Shown here: positions 59,792 to 64,000 of the stretch, piece by piece
How the letters are laid out: each line of letters opens with the position of its first letter
Numbering within the stretch: the first letter of the stretch is position 1
DNA from: Ramazzottius varieornatus
Taxonomy: Eukaryota > Tardigrada > Eutardigrada > Parachela > Ramazzottiidae
DNA length: 64,000 nt
NCBI GenBank assembly: GCA_001949185.1
Contig: BDGG01000001.1
Span: 3,957,624-4,021,623, forward strand
Direction: 5' to 3'
Position numbers and translations under genes: made by a program
Notes under the pieces: model-generated
What the model saw: only the letters and a program-made list of their open reading frames with translations
What the model was told of the DNA's origin: nothing
Database searches by the model: none

Positions 59792-61609
59792 TTAAAAACT
59801 GCGCTCCTCGTAAAACTTTAGAATAATAGACACCAGATTATGCAACGCCTCAGAATACCTCCGAGCATTCAAAAGGAACTTGTCGTACTCCGCAGCGAAA
59901 CCGGGGCTGAACAAACCTTCTTTCGTCGAACCAAACAACAAGGCCAAAAACACTTTACGAGAAGGAACAGCAAAAAGGACGGTTCGGAAGACTGCTCGCA
60001 CGGCAAAGTTGTGGTGAGGTCTCAGCGAGTTATCGTACGCTCGTCGGACACATTCTGCCGTTTCGTCTTCGCTAGTCAACAGCTCATGCAGGAAACAATC
60101 GAGAAAATGCAGTCCGCGGTTCAACCACAAAAGCGAACCTCTAGCCTTTCCGGGGTTCTCTCGAAGCAACATGGCTTGGAGGGTTTTCGTTGTGTCCGGA
60201 GAAGCCTGGAACTCTTTCTCGAGATTGCCGATGTTGCCGTTCATATCAGCCATCACTGGCGCCATCGCACGACCACCAAGCAAATCTAGAAATTTAGGTA
60301 TCTCTTTACAGGCGTTCAGAAACTGCTCTGTATCGATGTTGTTCTCCGCGTCGACCGGGACTTCGGTAAACGAAGTGGACATTCTTGTGAAGAACGTGGG
60401 CTCCACCGGTGCCTGCTCCATTGGTCCTTTGGCATTCGAAGCTGCATGAACTTCTGCGGGCTCGACCGCCAAACCTGGAGAAAGGCCGGACGCTGGCGCT
60501 GCTGCTGACTGTGACAAAAAGAAGGAGGAATGAACGAAAGTCCTAACAAGTTCATCTTACAGGTTTGTTACGTTCAAGATGATATATTCAATCATAAAGT
60601 CTTACCCTGTCTACAAGCGCCATTTTCGATAAGTCGCCTTTTGAGTCTTTTATGATCCTGTCCGCTGTCGCCATTGCCTCCTCTATCCTATCAGAAGTTC
60701 CGGAAGTCTGTGGAGGAATCGCCTAGAAGAATGGACGTGTTCATCCACGCCAATTTTTTGATTCGTTCAAGCCAATTAGCGCCAACGGAGTACCGAAACC
60801 ATACCGCAGTACTGTACTTTGAAGACTGAGTGGGTACCTGTTTTGCGAAACATTTGCTGCTCGGTTCTTCGCTGAATTCTGACTGGTATGATGCAGAGAT
60901 TGACGTTGACGCCGGCTGTTGATTTTCCTATATATGCACCAGAATGAACACAAAGCAATCGAGAACACCGAATTGATATAGTCGGATACGAACCAGTGCT
61001 GCCTAAATACTTACGTTTGATGGCTCCATTCTGCTGTTATCCTTGTCTATCACAATCACGCGTTCTGCGCGGCCCGGACGTAATAATGCATAATCTTTCG
61101 ACCTCGCTGGAAAAACAACGAAGTCCACGTCATCCAAGTCGACATCACTTTCATCGTTGTTTTCCGCTTCCTGTTGACGAGTACTGTTGAGCCTTATCCG
61201 CTGCTGAACTGGCTTCCTTATCTGAAATGGTCAACCGTATGCAACATGCTTGTAAACAATTAAATTGCAGTATCGAGGCGACTTCCGGTCATGGCTATAA
61301 ACTCTGACAGCGCTGCGGGTCACTTACCTCAGGTGGAAACCACGGGCCTTCGATGTATCCTGGGCACTTCATCATGGTGTTCGTTGCAGGATTTCTCCTT
61401 GTAACTGGCGAAGATTTCGCTCTCGAGCTGAGCTGCGAGGATGTCCTTTCCGCAGTTCGACCTGTCAGCTCCGACACATCCTCCTGACGCAAGCACCCTA
61501 TGAAAACACCGTGCGTACCGTACACGTTGTCAAGCTTCGGGCTTGTTATGCATCGATAGTCTCGAGCGAGTGAGAAGTGTGCCACGCATCTGCGCGGACA
61601 TCGGTGAGA
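59792..61609 (-). CDS. Glycolipid-transfer-protein (GLTP) domain protein with long N-terminal extension
   Basis: Exons recognised are about 61609-61328, 61221-61015, 60927-60838, 60722-60606 and 60508-59792; the first exon's start was not found. The C-terminal ~200 residues form a GLTP fold: FLNACKEIPKFLDLLGGRAMAPVMADMNGNIGNL, LLWLNRGLHFLDCFL, LRPHHNFAVRAVF, YSEALHNLVSIIL. Asp and Asn of the sugar-binding site, the Trp stacking on the headgroup and the key His are present, but the third headgroup residue (Lys in human GLTP) is Asn. Such proteins shuttle glycosphingolipids between membranes. The first ~250 residues are mostly acidic and disordered; FAPP2 carries a PH domain in this position, and I see none. 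The gene is divergent from the TOPBP1-like gene. Confidence 0.85.
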
Positions 61610-61691
61610 CTGAGATAAGCTAAAATTAATTTGAAAGAAAATCGAAACAACACGAAGACGAAACTTTGGCAGGCCAGAAAAGACTCAAAGA

Positions 61692-61822
61692 GGGTTAAGG
61701 TTTATCCCCGTGCCCCGGGGGCACCTGCAAACACATAACCACCGGTCCACCAGAACTGGGACCAACGATAAACCACCCCGGACCCAGGCACTGAGGCACC
61801 CCACTCGGGACCGGCGTAACCC
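61692..61822. other. GC-rich, self-complementary stretch upstream of the TOPBP1-like gene
   Basis: GGGTTA at 61692 and TAACCC at 61817 could close a stem. Inside are a GTGCCCC-G-GGGGCAC hairpin, a GGTTTAT/ATAAACC pair and several GGTCC/GGACC pairs. It is clearly more GC-rich than its surroundings. I could not match it to 5S, SRP, RNase P, RNase MRP or spliceosomal RNAs from memory. Confidence 0.3.
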
Positions 61823-62045
61823 TAAAAGTTCGCCGCAGTGAACAGCGATCCGGCTTAACACGTGTCGACCACTTGAGCCGGGTTTCAATTTCTGAAAGCG
61901 CAAGGTACAGCTGCTTGCTTTGCGACGAAGTCGGACGACATCTTTCGACCACTGGTCTTTCACTCAGAAAACAGCCGCTGAATCTTCGTTCAGATAATCG
62001 GATATCCATCGTTCTCTTGCGATCTTGTGCTTCTTTCGGGATACA

Positions 62046-63480
62046 ATGGCGGTAAGTGGTCTAGAAGTACTACATGAGAGCGCTTGGTAATAACTTAGTT
62101 CGAAACTTCTAACGACAACATCCACCTTGATCCATTTTCCGATTGCAGAGTTCAAGCTCGGCCAAAAGATCCAGACTAGGTACTTCCTCAAGCGCGACTC
62201 TTCAGTCCCAGGAAAGCCGACAAGAACAGGAAAACAACCATGGCTTACCGCAATTTGAACAGGATATACAGCTGGTTCGAACCTGTACACAAACTCTAGA
62301 TGAGCTTGACCAACTCCAAACAGTAATGGACGTAAGTCTAGATCTGCTGCTTACGTACGTTGATCGACCAATATTTTGGCAGCTACCTGTCTTGGAGTAA
62401 ACTATCTCTAATGTTATACCAGGTGGCAGGTAATCAGTCGATGCCCACAATGACGCACTGGCTGAACGAGAAATTAATGCGTTTAACAGAATGAGAAAAT
62501 GGCAGTGCCTTCCGAGTAGATACGAACTGCGTCTTTGTGATGACATCGTTCACTGGAGCAGCTTTTGAAATGCTGAAGCAGGCTGGGGCATCCGTCTTCT
62601 CCCCGTACTGTGCGCTGGCCGCACTTCGTCCAGGAATAAAACTTCCTGTGGAACGCGGCTGCGCCATAACCAACATTGCCCTGGTGAAACCGCTGTTCAA
62701 ACATGCCCACCGAACATCGCGTAAGTCCATGGAACCTATCAAGACATTAGTAGGTATGCTGCAGATTTCTGTTGTTTAGACCGACATTTTCCAAAAGGTT
62801 CAGAAAATGGGTGGACTCACGAGTGCAGCGTTAACTGCCACCTGCACACATCTGGTCACACCTGTTGTCGGTTCCGGGAAGTACCATGTACGTTTTAAAG
62901 TGCCATTCTTCAAAAGCGATTCTATGCGGTTGATTTTGCTGTAGGCAGCCAAGGAAAACGGGATAAAGGTGGTGCTTCCAGGATGGGTGGATGAGATTTA
63001 CAGACTGGGAATGATGACGGACCAAGACTACAGTGATGATGCAAAGCTGGCCACGAAGTTCGCCACGCCGATTTTCGCCGGAGTATCGGTATCCGTCTCG
63101 CAGGCTTCCCAACCGCAACGACTAGAGGTGGGTCGGGAGACGTTTCTTCAGGGAAACGTGTCACCTTCTCTATATGAATTAATGTGCTCAGTTTTTTCAT
63201 AGATTAAGACGCTGATGATGGAATATGGCGGTGAATACGGCGATGATTTCACCCGAGCAATCGCAAATCCGACGGGCAATAAGTATGCCGCAGCTGGCGT
63301 CTGGATGGTACCCATCGTGCGATCGCAGTGGATGTACGGTTCTGTCAAGAAAGTACTAGAGGCTTATTTTGCTTTTCTGCCTTTTAGTACGGAATCATAT
63401 GGGGAACGAAGGACAGTTCGTGGATGCAAAAAGGTTTTTTTTTTGCAGGGTACTGTCTAGATTACGGAAAGTATCTACTG
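62046..63480 (+). CDS. TOPBP1: TOPBP1-like BRCT protein, N-terminal part
   Basis: Exons 62046-62051, 62149-62331, 62519-62749, 62798-62887, 62945-63127, one from 63203, and a further one near 63450-63499; a tiny exon near 62423 may lie between the second and third. After a Ser/Gln-rich start, three BRCT units follow in the order of TOPBP1 BRCT0-1-2: CVFVMTSFTGAAFEMLKQAGA; ITNIALVKP...TLVQKMGG...CTHLVTPVVGSGKYHAAKENGIKVVLPGWVDEI; and FATPIFAGVSVSV...LMMEYGGEYG...IVRSQWMYGSV. TOPBP1 binds phosphorylated RAD9 and Treslin to start ATR signalling and replication. ECT2 has a similar triple BRCT start and is the main alternative. The rest of the gene is not seen; it may extend beyond the window or be interrupted. 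Confidence 0.75.
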
Positions 63481-63614
63481 GAAGGACTGAAGGTCCCTGG
63501 GACACTAGTGAAAAGTAAAGGTACTTCCAGGTACCTTAAGCATGGTTTTATACATCAGTGATCCGCGTCCCGTTCTGCCAAGATTTTCTACTTATGTTGC
63601 CCCGCTTGTTAGGT

Positions 63615-63830
63615 GAGTCGCTGCAGTATGCAGGACAAGAGCAGGCGGCGCTTTCGAATGTTACCAAGGAATGTGTGGTCTGTGTGGGAGAGCCAGCGAC
63701 TGTAGCCTTTATCCCGTGAGGAAATCGGCATACCTGTTCTAGTTGTACCAAGCTTCTCTTCGAAAGTGAGGGCAAGTCTTGCCCTTCCTGTCGCGAAAAG
63801 ATTGAACGCTGCTGCCGCATATTCCTGTGA
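63615..63830 (+). pseudogene. RING-HC-like reading frame interrupted by TGA at the third zinc ligand
   Basis: One frame reads ...NVTKECVVCVGEPATVAFIP, then TGA (63717-63719), then GNRHTCSSCTKLLFESEGKS and CPSCREKIERCC, and stops at 63830. The spacing fits a RING-HC finger (CxxC...C-G-x...CxxC...CxxC), and the TGA stands exactly where the third ligand Cys is expected. The sequence on both sides is intact. It may be a recent nonsense mutation, an exon ending at the overlapping GTGAGG donor (63716), or a recoded codon. It follows the TOPBP1-like exons but need not belong to that gene. Confidence 0.5.
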
Positions 63831-64000
63831 TGAAAATTACAACAGTAGGCAGCTACCGGCATGTTTGTGCTATCCGAGTTTTTGGACGGTGCTTTTGATT
63901 CACTTCTAGTATTCTGGAGAAAAAATCTCTCATGGAAACGCAACAATTCTAGTTATTCTTTGTTTCCCAGGTTTAGCAACCGATACAGTAACATAACACT

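Noticed and set aside
61685-62009. Minus-strand frames over the GC-rich block as a retroelement protein fragment
   Set aside because: Gly/Pro/Cys-rich translation is expected from GC-rich sequence, and I could not tie it to any named retroelement domain.
62423-62485. Frame reading on from VAGNQSMPTMTHWLNEKLM in the TOPBP1-like gene
   Set aside because: Using it as a full exon would leave a 40-bp intron before 62519; a tiny exon with a GTAATC donor, or direct joining of 62331 to 62519 by another route, is as likely, so I did not list it as a firm exon.
63717-63719. TGA as selenocysteine in a RING finger
   Set aside because: I know of no selenocysteine RING and see no SECIS; mutation, error or an overlapping splice donor are simpler.

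Overview
The window is eukaryotic nuclear DNA from a small, gene-dense animal genome. Almost every gene is split by short GT-AG introns, mostly about 50-110 bp, and I rebuilt many reading frames exon by exon. The gene set is metazoan: spastin, TFDP, POLE2, an aquaglyceroporin, PPP1R37, WDR75, an FNDC3-type protein, a DYRK-family kinase, a GLTP protein and a TOPBP1-like gene. Compact introns, GC content judged by eye to be near the mid-40s percent, and a plant/bacterial-type UDP-glycosyltransferase would suit a tardigrade (Ramazzottius/Hypsibius-like). That placement is inference; another small ecdysozoan or spiralian is possible.

Layout. 0-7.5 kb: 3' end of an LRR gene (+), a soluble plant-type UGT (-), spastin (+), and a secreted Tyr/Cys-repeat protein (-). 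8-16.6 kb: TFDP (-), POLE2 (+), aquaglyceroporin (-). 18.5-26.4 kb: PPP1R37 (-) and WDR75 (-). 26.4-29.7 kb: a gene-poor, repeat-rich stretch. 29.7-36.5 kb: a hypothetical Cys-pair ORF (+), a CUB plus beta/gamma-crystallin secreted protein (+), a GT23 FUT8-like fucosyltransferase (+), uridine phosphorylase (-). 37.5-44.2 kb: a Pro/Ser-rich possible PP1-binding protein (+) and a nucleolar-type RRM protein (+). 45.7-54 kb: the FNDC3-type gene (-), nine FN3 domains and a tail anchor. 55.8-59.3 kb: a DYRK-family kinase (-) with DFN in place of DFG. 59.8-61.6 kb: a GLTP-domain protein (-). 62 kb to the end: the 5' part of a TOPBP1-like BRCT gene (+) and a RING-like reading frame broken by an in-frame TGA.

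These are independent housekeeping genes, not a pathway cluster, though several serve DNA replication and cell cycle (TFDP, POLE2, TOPBP1-like). TFDP and POLE2 are divergent neighbours. The most unusual layer is non-coding. A roughly 100-bp hairpin family with a GTGGCGCAC...GTGCGCCAC core occurs nine times, each time inside an intron. There are also several MITE-like inverted-repeat elements, a 404-bp foldback element, and two oppositely oriented copies of a ~535-bp element in adjacent introns of the kinase gene.

All exon coordinates come from reading splice consensus and frame by eye; no search or expression data were used.
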